Below, in pieces: positions 12,451 to 23,051 of a stretch of DNA of 64,000 nucleotides; the stretch's first letter is position 1, and each line of letters begins with the position of its first letter. The notes beneath the pieces are model-generated. The model saw nothing but the letters and a program-made list of their open reading frames with translations. It made no database searches and had not been told where the DNA came from. Source of the DNA: Amaurobius ferox. Taxonomy: Eukaryota > Arthropoda > Arachnida > Araneae > Amaurobiidae. The position numbers and the translations under genes were made by a program. The DNA lies in assembly GCA_951213105.1 (NCBI GenBank), contig OX578133.1, positions 144,908,051 to 144,972,050 on the forward strand, in the 5' to 3' direction.

Positions 12451-13399
12451 TTAAAGATCTATGAATATTTTAATCCCGGACATATTGTCATTTTAGGCAT
12501 CTAGTTATTTTGGAAGTATTTTATCTCCCCTATTATTCTACTTATATGTATATTACCCGTACAATTATTTTATGACATTATTAAATTTTTATGACATCTA
12601 TACAGTATTTATTTATTTGCCTTATTTTATGACAGAGGGTGTGAAAAAAACACAGGATCTACCAAATGTAAACATTATATTAGCCATATCCCGTGAACAG
12701 ATTTTGTGACAAGCTTTAATTTAGTGTACAGGTTACATTATCAAATTTTAAACTGACAGTCAATGCCCAGGGCGGTCTTAGGAAACTTTGGACCCTATTA
12801 GAAGGAATATATTTTCGAGGCCCTGATATCTGTCTTGAAAATTTTTACGTCTATTTTTACATTTATGCATGCTGATACAGGATGTTCATACTGTATAGAT
12901 CTAATTTGACAATGACATTTATTGGAAACGGTGCTATGGTCAAAAATGTATTTGGTTGTATTATTTATTTCTCATCATGCTAGATATATATTATATAATT
13001 TTAGTATTTATTTATGAAAATAATTTACGCTGAAAATATACTATATTACATAATTACAAGTATTTATAATTTACTTGGGGAAAAAACACACATATTGAAT
13101 GGAAATTTTTCTAGTTGTTTCCCCCCCCCCCCCAGCAAAATTAGCTAGAATACTTTCAAATTTAATATTTCTCACTTCCTGGCATTCTATTGACAATATT
13201 AAGTCAGACTGTTCAATCGTTCCTGTAATGTGGTTGATCTCAAAAATTTTTTTTTTATTAATTTAAGTTTCGATAAACTCCTTTCTCCCGAAGCTAATGT
13301 GACAGGTATTGTCAAATATATGCGAAGAGCAATATACAAATTAGAAAAAAAAATCTGTAGATCGTTCATTTTAACTCAAAAACTAGAATATTTTCTTTT
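12451..13399. other. No supported gene
   Basis: AT-rich. The only distinct feature is a C homopolymer at about 13,121-13,133. Confidence 0.4.
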
Positions 13400-14348
13400 A
13401 TTTTACATAATAAAGGAAGATGTTTGTGTATGTGTCGTCTGTAGTAGCGCGGAATCTAAATGTCTGAAGTACTTGTGTACCATGAAATTTGCCACACAGG
13501 TACTTCAGGATCTGTGATGATGCGCCTTGGTGAGATTTTTTAAAAATTTGAATTAGTGTTTTTAGTTATTTTATGTTTCAGCACGATATTGAGCGATTTT
13601 TGCATAAATTGGTTACTTAGTGACCGAAAATAGAGTTTTCATCTCGATCCCATAAAAAAGATCGAAGAACGTTCTTTCCAACGATGTTCGAACATAATCC
13701 GTGGGATAATTCATTCATGTTTATTTTTAAGTACATCGATATTTGCACTTTTTTATGTTATCTATTACTTATTTCGTCGTATCCAAAAAAGTAAGATTAG
13801 CACAATTCTATAGTTTGGCAAAAAGTTGTGTTGAAGGCCCAGACCACACGACCAACCCTAAGGCTTAGGGTAGCTAATTGTGTAGCCGGACAGGCAAAAA
13901 GTTGTGTGTATATCTTCACATTCTAACAAAAATAATTATTAATAAATACTCTATTTTATTTTTAGTGATTTTTTAAGCGAACGCATAAAAATTCAGATTA
14001 CCGATTCCGCAAATGAAGTCCGGTGGATTTTTCGATATGTCTCTGCGCATGCCAAACTAACGGCAGGGCTATACCACGCCTTCTTTCTACAGAAAATATC
14101 GTGTTTCATTTTTACTTATTTATTCATTTATTTTGTTTTCTACGTTTGTTGAGCGGTGTACTTTTGTGTACGCGACTGCGCATGCGCTTAAACTAAGGAT
14201 TTCGCGTGCATGAGGATTTGGATTGAAACTGATTTGGAAAATGAGACGGTTTGGTGGCGATAAAGAAAGTGAGTGCTGTTATCCGTAAATACATTATTTA
14301 AGTAAGCGCTTATTTAGTACCCGGGCAACGCCGGGCAATTCATTATAG
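13400..14348 (+). mobile_element. Helitron family Z, non-autonomous, ends decayed
   Basis: The 5' end resembles TTTTACATAATAAAGGAAGA (TC lost). The 3' end has the hairpin CCCGGGCAACGCCGGG at about 14,320-14,335, then CAATTCATTATAG in place of the CTAG terminus. The interior matches 3,620-4,062 and 26,011-26,330. A ~65-bp hairpin repeat is inserted at 13,833-13,900. No Rep/helicase coding sequence. Confidence 0.75.
13833..13900 (+). repeat. Small (~65 bp) hairpin repeat, copy inside a Helitron
   Basis: Begins GTTGAAGGCCCAGACCACAC, contains ACCCTAA-GGC-TTAGGGT as a stem-loop, and ends near GTGTAGCCGGACAGG. The same unit recurs at about 28,912-28,975, and in complement at about 20,052-20,118. 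More diverged relatives lie near 2,203-2,268 and 18,884-18,948. Confidence 0.7.
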
Positions 14349-14374
14349 TTCTCCATAAAATGAAAGTGGGTGAA

Positions 14375-14690
14375 TTATTTTAACGCCTTCAATTCCAAAA
14401 CTAGTATTCTACCGTCGAGATCCGCTAATTTATTAGTGCTGATCATTGGCATTTCTTTAACAATTTCGACATTGGCTAACGATATTTTTAAATTAGCAGT
14501 ATGATTCAATGTTTCATTATTAATATTCTGGAAATTTCCCACAAAACCAAAAGATCTTAATAATCCCTCATCCAATCAAATCGTTCTTCTAAATATGATC
14601 TGGCTTCTCCCGGTACTTGATTGCAACAATCTAAATTGTACACCATCTGAGGGAAGGGGTGTCTCCATGAATCCCATCAGCCGCTTCGTA
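14375..14690 (-). pseudogene. Possible decayed coding fragment, family not recognised
   Basis: Two minus-strand frames abut: HPFPQMVYNLDCCNQVPGEA then RSYLEERFD (upstream), and, after a one-base shift near 14,575, DEGLLRSFGFVGNFQNINNE continuing 45 more residues to a stop. The sequence is protein-like and unlike random AT-rich translation, but I cannot name a family. It lies just past the Helitron end at 14,348. Confidence 0.3.
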
Positions 14691-15554
14691 ATCGAAAGTC
14701 TCCTATCCTTTTCAAAGTCCCAATTGGGTCAAATTGACCCCATCAGTCTAAAACTAGCCCTATGAATACCCAACGGAGATGAAAAATCTTAACGAATGGT
14801 GCTAAAGAAAACCTAAAACATGGAATTTAAGATATGTGTACTGTAACATATTCATGTCTTAAAGAAGATTCAAATCAATCTTCGCTTGGTGAATCGACGC
14901 TCTATTTATCGAGCTACCAAGATGATGTAGACTTCCCTTTTATACTTTATATCCATTGCAGGTATCAACTATTCTATTCTGAATAACGTATAAAGATTAC
15001 AAAAGCGGCCAATAGATGCTGCCATCTGCAATAGAAGCGCGATTTTAACTTTATCCACATTAACATATTATGCGCATTGCGTCGCAATCAAATAGTCATA
15101 GCATGTGAAAAAGCATTTAATTCAGAATTGCTTGTCCAAACCAATAATCATCTAATTATCTTATCAATTGTTTGGAAAACTTTTTTGTACTTATGGTACC
15201 AATTTTTAATTATATGATTCAAATGGGTTAATTATGGATAAAGTATGTCTTGTACCATTTCCAATGAAGGGACATAGTTAATCTGCTCTGCACGTTATAA
15301 TTCTCTGTTCCAACATGCAAGAATAATTAGTCTCATTTCAGAGGCATGAGAACATTTAATGTGACCGTGCACCTTTTTACTTTCTCTATACAACGCTTTG
15401 TAGCGAGGAATTGCGCTCGGCGAAGCAAGTCTTGATATCGTCGTTTAGGCATAACTACTAGATATACCGACATTGTTTGTGATTCAAAATATGTGCAAAT
15501 TCTAAAAACATTCATTTTGTTAATTAAATAAATTCTATTAAAATATTTAATTTA
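14691..15554. other. No supported gene
   Basis: No splice-bounded exon or matched repeat seen. Confidence 0.4.
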
Positions 15555-16790
15555 ATTCAATGATAAAAGAGAAATCTGTTGTGGACAACACACACAACAC
15601 CTATATAATGAACCTATATAATGAAATGAATTTATTTCTTTTACAACGAAAAAATGATGTATTAGATCTACCACACGGTGTTTTTAATGTTGAATTATAC
15701 ATTTGGAGCTTTTTCGGATGACAATATGTGAAATTATTTCGAAGTACACCAATTAACTTATATTTCACACCAAACTGAATTGACTATTATCAATATTGAT
15801 AGCATCCGCAATGTAGTACATATATTAAAATATTTGAATAATTAAGTCATCAATTTGGCGTCCGTTTCGTTAACTTAGTGTCATTTTTGCAATTTTAACG
15901 ATATTTGATGAAATATCACCAAGTTCGCTAAATTTACAGGTAAACGGAGAGAAGAACACTTTTTACAAATTTATCCCATAATATTATCCCATACAAATTT
16001 ATCCCAAATTTATCCCATAATTTATCCCACATGTGAAAAGTGAACATAGTTAATTAAACACAGTTAGTTAATTAAAGTCAACAGAGTATTTTACAATAGT
16101 TAATACCTTTTCTTTAATTTTATATGAATTTTTAAATTTTTTTTAATGTTTCATATCTCGAGAACGGTTCATGCTGTTGTTTTAAAATTTGTATTAATCT
16201 TTTTCTAATTAAAAATTCCACAAGAAATGATTATTTAAGTCACACTATTGAAAGTTCGGATTTTTTGATGATTTTTTTCAATTACATTGGAAAATTTAGG
16301 GGGTCTTCCAAACATTCGATTGCGTTTAAAATCAATAGGCTTACAGTATTCACTGATTGTAATTTTTGTACCAAATTTCGTTCGAAACGCTCCCATTCAT
16401 TCATGAGATATAGTCTCTACAGACACACACACACACACACATACACACTCACACACATACTTACACACATACTCACTCACACGCATACTTACACACATAT
16501 ACACTCATGCACATACTTACACACACACACACATACTTACACACACACACATACTTACACACACATACTCACACACATACTTACACACACATACACACTC
16601 ACACACATACTTACACACACATACATACTCACACACATACTTACACACACACTTACACACACACATACATACTTGCACACACACACACAGACACACACAC
16701 ACATGAATTAAAAAAAACATCACTTCAAAAACGATCGATTCGTATTTAGGGATGCTTGAAAAGTGCTCTTCTGTTAAGTCTCCGGACACA
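15555..16790 (+). mobile_element. Family Y inverted-repeat element, right half, with expanded AC array
   Basis: Matches the right arm of the 35,395-38,350 element: ACACGGTGTTTTTAATGTTG, a block with TTTGGCGTC motifs, AAAAGTGAACATAG, AATCAATAGGCTTACAGTAT, GAGATATAG. The short AC run typical of the family has expanded here to about 280 bp. Confidence 0.7.
16422..16703. repeat. Complex (AC)n microsatellite
   Basis: About 280 bp of CACACA interspersed with CATACTTA and CATACTCA, so a higher-order AC/ATACTT pattern. The open frames over it are artefacts of the repeat. Confidence 0.95.
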
Positions 16791-17575
16791 TCTGTACATG
16801 GCGATCATTATTTGCGTAAAATTGGACTAGTTCATTTTCAGAACAGGGGTGTCCGATGAATTTGTAAATGCTAATTTGTGGAAACCCCCTTATCATTCAG
16901 GTACTTTCAGAGAGTCAGAGAAAAACTGATCACTATATCGTCGATATCTTTGTGAATTTTCACGATATGCCAGTGGATTTTTTTGGTTGGATTTTTTTAA
17001 GTTGCCCTACAGTATTCACTACAAAATCATGAAAGAAAACTATTGCTATGTTTTGCGCCTGCGCAGTAAAACTTAGTTTCTTCAAATGCTTATATCTCAT
17101 CGTATATTAAAACGCCTTAATTTTCAATTCAAGTACAATATTCTTCTTCGACGTTGAAAAATGTTCTGTGAGTTTCGTGAAATTTGATTGAAACCTATGG
17201 ATATTGTAAGCAAAAAATATGTAACAAAATTTGTTTTTGTTTTTTTTAACGTTTATATCTTCATGAATATACTTTTTGTTTCACGAAAGTGCTTATACAT
17301 ATTGAACAAATCTAGTTAACTATTTTGTGAAAGCTACAAATCATTTCCAGCTTTTTATGATACAGGGTGATCAAATATATTTTCCCCTTTTTTTCAATAT
17401 CTTGGTGGTCCCCTAAATGCACAAGTCACCGAAACTTTACTGGAAAGTGTGCGTTAAAGCATGTTCTTCACATCGCCAAAGTTACCGAACACTTCACCAA
17501 GTATTTGTTTAGAAATTCGAAAAACATTCTAACATCCAAAGTGTCCGGATACTTTTGATAATATAGTGTATATGC

Positions 17576-17618
<43 letters not shown>
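16791..17618. other. Repeat relics, including a probable Tc1/mariner end, and a TA run
   Basis: GTGTCCGGATACTTTTGATA followed by ATATAGTGTA (about 17,540-17,570) resembles the terminal inverted repeat of Tc1-like elements. It is followed by a TA run (about 17,576-17,619). No coding sequence. Confidence 0.45.
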
Positions 17619-17623
<5 letters not shown>

Positions 17624-18485
17624 GGTGCCCAAAAGATTGAAACGCGCTTTAATTCTTTAGCTGTTGGAGATAAGTGGGCAATGTAAATTACAAAAATGTT
17701 GAAAGTAAGGTAGGAAATAAGACAACGTTAATGAAATAGTCCTCCCATTAATTTTCAAAAAGTTACACTTTTTAAATTTTTATACGACCCCCTTAAACAA
17801 ATTTGGTCAATCAGAAAATTATTATTCTCAACGCAACAGGATCATTAAAAAAGTCCGCATATCTGTATCTTTAAAATTGAGCGAGTTATATTTAATTGAA
17901 AATTGAACATTGTGAATGGGGACCATATATCAAATTAGAAATGCAAATTTGTGACATATCACAAAAAAAAATAAAACTGGATGATAATACATAGGATACC
18001 CAACCTCGTAGTGAGTACCACTGCTTTATATCATATCTGTCTGTGTAATGCTTTATTTAGATGCATTTGTGATAAAAAATCTTGACACATATTAACGCAT
18101 TTTTGATCTAAACAATTTCCATGGTCAATTTGTTTATGATCCCTATTTTCACTGATGAAACAGCCTTTCACATGGTACAGAAAAGTGGCATAAGTCAGAT
18201 TTTTTCCTTTATCATAATTCAGTTGATTTTAAAGATACAGATATGCGGTTTTTTTTTAATGATCTTGTTGCATTAAAAATAAAAATTTTCTGATTGACCA
18301 AATTTGTCTAAGGGGGGTCGTATAAAAATTAAAAAAGTGTAACATTTTGAAAATTAATGGAAGGACTATTTCATTAATGTAGTCTTATTTCCTACCTTAC
18401 TTTCAAGATTTTTGCAATTTACATTGCCAACTTATCTCCAGCAGATAAAGAATTAAAGCCCGTTTCAATTTTTGGGACACCCTGT
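17619..18485. mobile_element. MITE (Tc1/mariner-like ends) inserted in a TA array
   Basis: The left end CAGGGTGCCCAAAAGATTGA and the complement of the right end CAGGGTGTCCCAAAAATTGA match and remain similar for about 240 bp, to a TTTGGTCAATCAGAAAAT segment in each arm. Both sides are (TA)n, which fits the TA target of Tc1/mariner transposases. No coding sequence. Confidence 0.85.
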
Positions 18486-18486
18486 T

Positions 18487-18581
<95 letters not shown>

Positions 18582-18690
18582 TATGTATATATATTCATGT
18601 ATATATATGTGTATGTATATATATATGTATATATGTATATATATATATGTGTATATATGTATATATATATGTGTGTGTATATATATATGC
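18486..18690. repeat. Long (TA)n / (TATATG)n microsatellite
   Basis: Pure TA for about 85 bp, then TA mixed with TG up to about 18,690. It is the right-hand part of the array split by the MITE. Confidence 0.95.
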
Positions 18691-18958
18691 TGCGTTCAAA
18701 ACTTGTATTTGAAATCATAAGCGTAGCCAGCACTTCGAATTAACAGGGAAGGTTCTTGACTGTAGATATTGTTTAAACAATATAGAAATGGTGTGTTTAT
18801 TTAGTTGGTAGTTTATGACTTTGAACCCCCACCCCCTCCACACACATACACTGTCATTAGGTAAAGTCCTCCACACACATACACACCCGGCCATCCAAAT
18901 AGCTGCTCTAAGTCTACGGACGAGTCGGATGGTCTGGGCTTTCGACACACATACACAC

Positions 18959-19264
18959 GGGCGCGGTAGCCCATTGGTTAGCGCGCTGGAGTTGCACTCG
19001 GTAGGCCCGGGTTCGATTCCAGCCACTGCCAAAACTGCCGCCGTGTTCATGCGGAGTACGATCACGTTAAACATGTGGGTTCGAAAGTCCTTCCGAGAGG
19101 TTGGTGGTAGGGGAAGGAGGGTACGGTCCCTGTGGATGCCCCCCCCCACTGGGTTCCGGTCTAAATTGGGTGGCACTTCCCGACCGTCCAAACAGTTACC
19201 TTACACCTTTCTGGTAGGTCGGACGGTCTGGGTTTCAACAACACACATACACACATACACTGGA
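18959..19264 (+). mobile_element. tRNA-derived SINE, unit 1 of a SINE-5S tandem array
   Basis: tRNA-like head with box A TAGCCCATTGGTTAGCGC and box B GGTTCGATTCC (ending 19,020). It is followed by the family body (CCGTGTTCATGCGGAGTACG, CCTTCCGAGAGGTTGGTGG, CCCCACTGGGTTCCGGTCTA) and a tail ending ACCTTTCTGGTAGGTCGGAC and TGGGTTTCAACAA. A TGC/GCA lies at the anticodon position, so a tRNA-Ala-like origin is possible. The tail runs directly into 5S rRNA sequence. Confidence 0.85.
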
Positions 19265-19381
19265 GCCAACGGCCCTACTGTATGAAAACACCGGTTCTCG
19301 TTAGATCACCGAAGTCAAGCAGCTTCAGGCGCGGTTAATACTTGGGTGGGTGACCACCTGGGAACACCGCGTGCTGTTGGC
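19265..19381 (+). rRNA. 5S rRNA-like sequence, copy 1
   Basis: 117 nt, from GCCAACGGCC to the complementary GTGCTGTTGGC, with CACCGGTTCTCGTTAGATCA, an A-box-like GAAGTCAAGCAGC, GGCGCGG, and the C-box TGGGTGACCACCTGGGAACA. Full length for 5S. It departs from the usual CGTCCGATCACC (here CGTTAGATCACC) and has several other changes. Because it alternates with SINE units, it may be a 5S-derived part of a mobile or tandem unit rather than a functional gene. A working 5S gene cannot be excluded. Confidence 0.85.
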
Positions 19382-19386
19382 ACATT

Positions 19387-19668
19387 TCGGGCGCGGTAGT
19401 CCGGTGGTTTACGTGCTGGATTTGCACGCTGCCACAACTGCTGCCGTGTTCATGCGAAGTACGATCACGTTAAACATGGAGGTCCGTAAGTCCTTCCGAG
19501 AGGTTGGTGGTACGGGAAGGAGGGTACGGTACCTGTGGATGCCTCCCCCACTGGGTTCCGGCCTAAATTGGGTGGCACTTCCCGGACGTCCAAACGGTTA
19601 CTTTACACCTTTCTGGTAGGTCGGACGGTCTGGGTCTCAACAGCAACAACAACAACACACATACACTG
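19387..19668 (+). mobile_element. tRNA-derived SINE, unit 2
   Basis: Box A region GGTAGTCCGGTGGTTTACG is present, but the box B segment is deleted (TTGCACGCTGCCACAACTGC runs straight into the body). So this unit probably lacks a working internal promoter. The body and tail match unit 1, and it again ends where the 5S sequence begins. Confidence 0.8.
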
Positions 19669-19786
19669 GCCAACGACCGTATTGTGCTGAAAACACCGGT
19701 TCTCGTTAGATCACCAAAGTCAGGCAGCATCGGGCGCGGTTATTACTTGGGTGGGTGACCACCTGGGAACACCGCGTGCTGTTGGC
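19669..19786 (+). rRNA. 5S rRNA-like sequence, copy 2
   Basis: 118 nt, GCCAACGACC to GTGCTGTTGGC, with the C-box TGGGTGACCACCTGGGAACA intact and A-box variant AAAGTCAGGCAGC. It lies 404 bp after copy 1, so the SINE-5S unit repeats with a 404-bp period. It shares the TTAGATCACC change with copy 1, so both derive from the same altered ancestor. Confidence 0.85.
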
Positions 19787-19791
19787 ACATT

Positions 19792-20068
19792 TCGGGCGAT
19801 ATAGCCCGGTGGTTTGCTCGCTGGATTTGCACGCTACCACAACTGCCGCCGTGTTCATGCGGAGTACGATCACGTTAAACATGTGAGTCCGTAAGTCCTT
19901 CCGAGAGGTTGGTGGTAGGGAAAGGAGGGTATGTTCCCTGTGGATGCCTCCCCCACTGGGTTCCGGACTAAATTGAGTGGCACTTCCCGGCCGTCCAAAC
20001 AGTTACCTTACACCTTTCTGGTATGTCGGACGGTCTGGGTCTCAACAACAACAACAACACACATACAC
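19792..20068 (+). mobile_element. tRNA-derived SINE, unit 3
   Basis: Same box B deletion as unit 2 and a degenerate box A (ATAGCCCGGTGGTTTGCTCG). The body and tail are complete, but no 5S sequence follows; the tail is followed by a small hairpin repeat in complement. Confidence 0.8.
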
Positions 20069-20118
20069 TAGCTGCAGTAAGCCTTAAGGGTCTGCCGTGT
20101 GGTCTGGGTTTTGAACAC
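20069..20118 (-). repeat. Small hairpin repeat, copy downstream of the SINE-5S array
   Basis: The complement reads GTTCAAAACCCAGACCACAC, then GGCAGACCCTTAAGGCTTAC, matching the unit at 13,833 and 28,912. Confidence 0.6.
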
Positions 20119-20792
20119 TGTTAGTCCCTGTCAATATAAATATATAAAATCAATATAATATAATATGTTTTATTTTAGAAATAAGAATGCGGGTTGTAGT
20201 CAAAGTAACTTCAGACTAAGGCGGGGTCGTCCTATCGTCCTTCAGGGTGCGTGTGTGTATATATGTATATATATATATATATATATAAATAAGAGAGTAG
20301 ATGTGAATATTGTGTTCAGTGCCACACCTGCTTTATAAAGAAGAGATTAGAGGAGAAGCTTTCCATAAAACGTTAATAATTATAAATTTGTATACATGTG
20401 TATTTCACAAAAACACCACTTCATGGTAAAAAAAAAAGTCCTCGGATAATTACAAAAACTTCAAAAGTAAAAAAGTTATGAAACCTCAAAATGGTTTGCA
20501 CAAAGTTTTCGCAGGACCAGTAAGTACTTTCAGTTGTCGTGTACCCTACTAATGGATCCTAACCCTCCATCAAATCACATGTAGCCCTTTATAGTTAGTC
20601 AATCTTTGCGACCTAGAATAAATAACATCTTTGAAAATACATGTTTTTCTTTTTTTTGGGGGAGGGAGGGGGGGGGGAGGGGGGGGGAGGGGGGAGAGAC
20701 ACATATTGATAAATATCTAGTCTGAAGGGGACGGCAGTGGTATTAAGAATTAGGTTGAGGATGTAAATGTGTTAGGGTTGAAGTGCTTGAGA
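20119..20792. other. No gene; G-rich run
   Basis: A short TA run at about 20,266-20,287, and an almost pure G tract with single A interruptions at about 20,659-20,697 in which G-quadruplex formation is plausible. Confidence 0.6.
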
Positions 20793-21047
20793 GAGGAATG
20801 CGACTGAACACAAGATCTTGAGTCTTTTTTAAATTATGATTTAGAACATTTTAAAATCACTAAAAACAATGTTGGTATTGTTAGACCTCCACGGGCCAAT
20901 TCTACTAAGTTTCAGCAATGTTATCCCTCTTTAGCTCCTAGATTTTACAATCTTCTGCCTCAATCTTTTAAAAGCATTGTTATCTATCGTTGCTTTTCCA
21001 GGGCTATCAAAGACTGGTTTTTTACTTATAATTCAGAATTCAGGTGA
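20793..21047 (+). pseudogene. LINE ORF2 C-terminal remnant
   Basis: The frame reads TQDLESFLNYDLEHFKITKN, then RPPRANSTKFQQCYPSLAPR, then FYNLLPQSFKSI, ending FFTYNSEFR and a stop. The order (RPPR-N, a P-LAPRFYN-LP segment, FK-SI, a terminal basic-aromatic helix) is the usual C-terminus of non-LTR retrotransposon reverse transcriptase proteins. Only the last ~85 codons remain, consistent with 5' truncation. The 3' flank to about 21,300 may be its untranslated tail. Confidence 0.8.
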
Positions 21048-21981
21048 AATTGAGTGTTTTTTCCGTATTGATAGCTCATTTTTTCCTGCTTTTACTGTCA
21101 CCTTTATCTTTTTTATTGTTTATTTATCTTTTTAAATGTTATGTAATGATTTATTGTAATTGTTTCATCTGTAACAGTTTTTATGTCATTTGAAGCTACT
21201 ATAATTGCCATATTTACCCATCGCCTTCTATAAGGTTATCTTTTAGAAGTGGGTATTCATGGATCCCGTAATCTCCTTATTTCTAAACATTAAAGAATAT
21301 ACAAGTATTAAAGAGCATTAAGTATGAAATAGTAATTTTCCTTGAAAGTCATTAAAGTCACTTGCATCAACATTTAATCGAAATTCACATTGGCTCATTA
21401 CACTGACACAAATTTAACTTTCAACTAACTCGGAGTACATCATCCAGTGGAAACATATTCTTATTCGCTTAGCTTTATTTGACTTCTTTTTTTCCGATAG
21501 CACACGTGGTTCCTTACTCACGTGAGGAATCACGATTTAAGATAATCCTACCGATATCATTAATGACAACACTTTGCATCTTATTTCCTTTCTGAATCTT
21601 ATTTGCATCATTAATATTCCGCTTCGCAAACCTTTCGAAAATGGTGAAACTTTTGTCTTCCGCACAGCTGGAATCTTTTTCTAAGTAACTCGGGATGTAA
21701 GATAAGTAGGTTTATTCGGCACCTTGGGCAGTTTGGTATCACTCGCGGCCATTCTTTGGTTACCAGTTTCTTGAACGGAATGAATGAATAGAACCGGCAA
21801 GCTCATTTTCATTTTGTAAATGATAACCTTTGGTTCTATTTCCGGTTCGCTGAAAAGGGGCACAAAGATCATAGAAGTCTGTTAGTGATTTTGTCATCCA
21901 CCCTTTATATTACTGCGACGAGCACTGAAACCTTACAGGCATTGAGTAGGTAGGTGATCGCCTGCGGTGAAATGTATGAAA
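21048..21981. other. LINE 3' tail then unassigned sequence
   Basis: No exon or repeat that I can defend after about 21,300. Confidence 0.4.
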
Positions 21982-22677
21982 TCTTACATATAAAAGAAGT
22001 TGTTTGTGCGCCTTTCTGTGTATTTTTTTGTGCATCTGTGTCATTGCAGCGGAAAATCGAAGCTTCAGACAGTCGCGAAATTCGGTACAAAGGCACTTCA
22101 GGTCTCTGGACCGCTCGACGAATTTTTTTTTTTAATTCGAATTAGTTTAGAAATTATTAACACGTAAAGCTAAAAATCGGTGGAAATTTTGGTTTCTTAT
22201 TTTAACAAGTGATTTCCGAATGCAAAGATTCTAAACTAGGTGATTTGATAAAATGACAGACATTTTGTCGAGACGTAAAACATCTGTTTCTCGAACAAAG
22301 TGGAAATAAATTTATCGTTCATAACTTTGCGAATTAAAAAAATTTCGTTCTATGTTTTTAATTTGGTATCATATCATAATTAAGAGTATTGTACAAAAAT
22401 TGTAAATTTTCGATGAAAACTCAATGAGATAGCATTTATAGTTTTTAATTTTAATTTTTTGGCACATCAGACAAAAGTGGGAGATTTTTTCTTTTTCGCA
22501 ATTGCAAATATTTATTTAAGAAGTATTAAAAGGACTTATTTAGGGTGTATTATGCCCGCGTTGTATAATTGGCATGGTTGTGCATGGAAGGCAATGAGCG
22601 CAAAAATGATTTTGGTGAAAAACCGGTTATGGAGCTGGCTATTTAGGACCCGAGAAACGCCGAGTAATTCGTTCTTG
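21982..22677 (+). mobile_element. Helitron family Z, non-autonomous
   Basis: The 5' end A|TCTTACATATAAAAGAAGTT matches the family start. The 3' end has the decayed hairpin GACCCGAGAAACGCCGAG, then TAATTCGTTCTTG where CTAG is expected (one base changed). 696 bp with no Rep/helicase. Confidence 0.75.
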
Positions 22678-23051
22678 TCTAAAATACATGTAAAATATTA
22701 AGACATGCCATATAAGGCTTCCGAGTGTTTTGATGATAGAACATGAATTGTTAAAACATATGCTTCAATATTTCCATCTTGCGTCTGTACAGAAAATATC
22801 AACTTCTGGCATGAGAAAAAGGACTGAACTCCGAGAGAACGTTTCGGTCTTCATTTACGGTTAATTATTCTCCGCTGGTAACTTGGCAGATTATTTCCTC
22901 GAAATAACTGACGTACAGAGAGAGGAGGGTGCAAATAATACACTCAATTAATTTCCTTAAATTAATGTAAATAACTATCATTATAAAATATACAAATTTT
23001 GAACAACTCTCCAGTCGCTAACTTTCGGAGCATTATTTCAATTGAAGTTTA
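22678..23051. other. No supported feature
   Basis: AT-rich spacer between two Helitrons. Confidence 0.4.

Noticed and set aside
16265..16789. Long open frames on both strands rich in His/Thr or Val/Cys
   Set aside because: They are translations of the AC microsatellite and have no coding signal.
18419..18733. Tyr/Ile repeat open frames on both strands
   Set aside because: Translations of the TA array.
18715..19619. Open frames of 89-158 codons across the SINE-5S region
   Set aside because: Same peptides recur in every SINE copy in both orientations (for example MWVRKSFREVGGRG), which reflects repeat sequence, not proteins.
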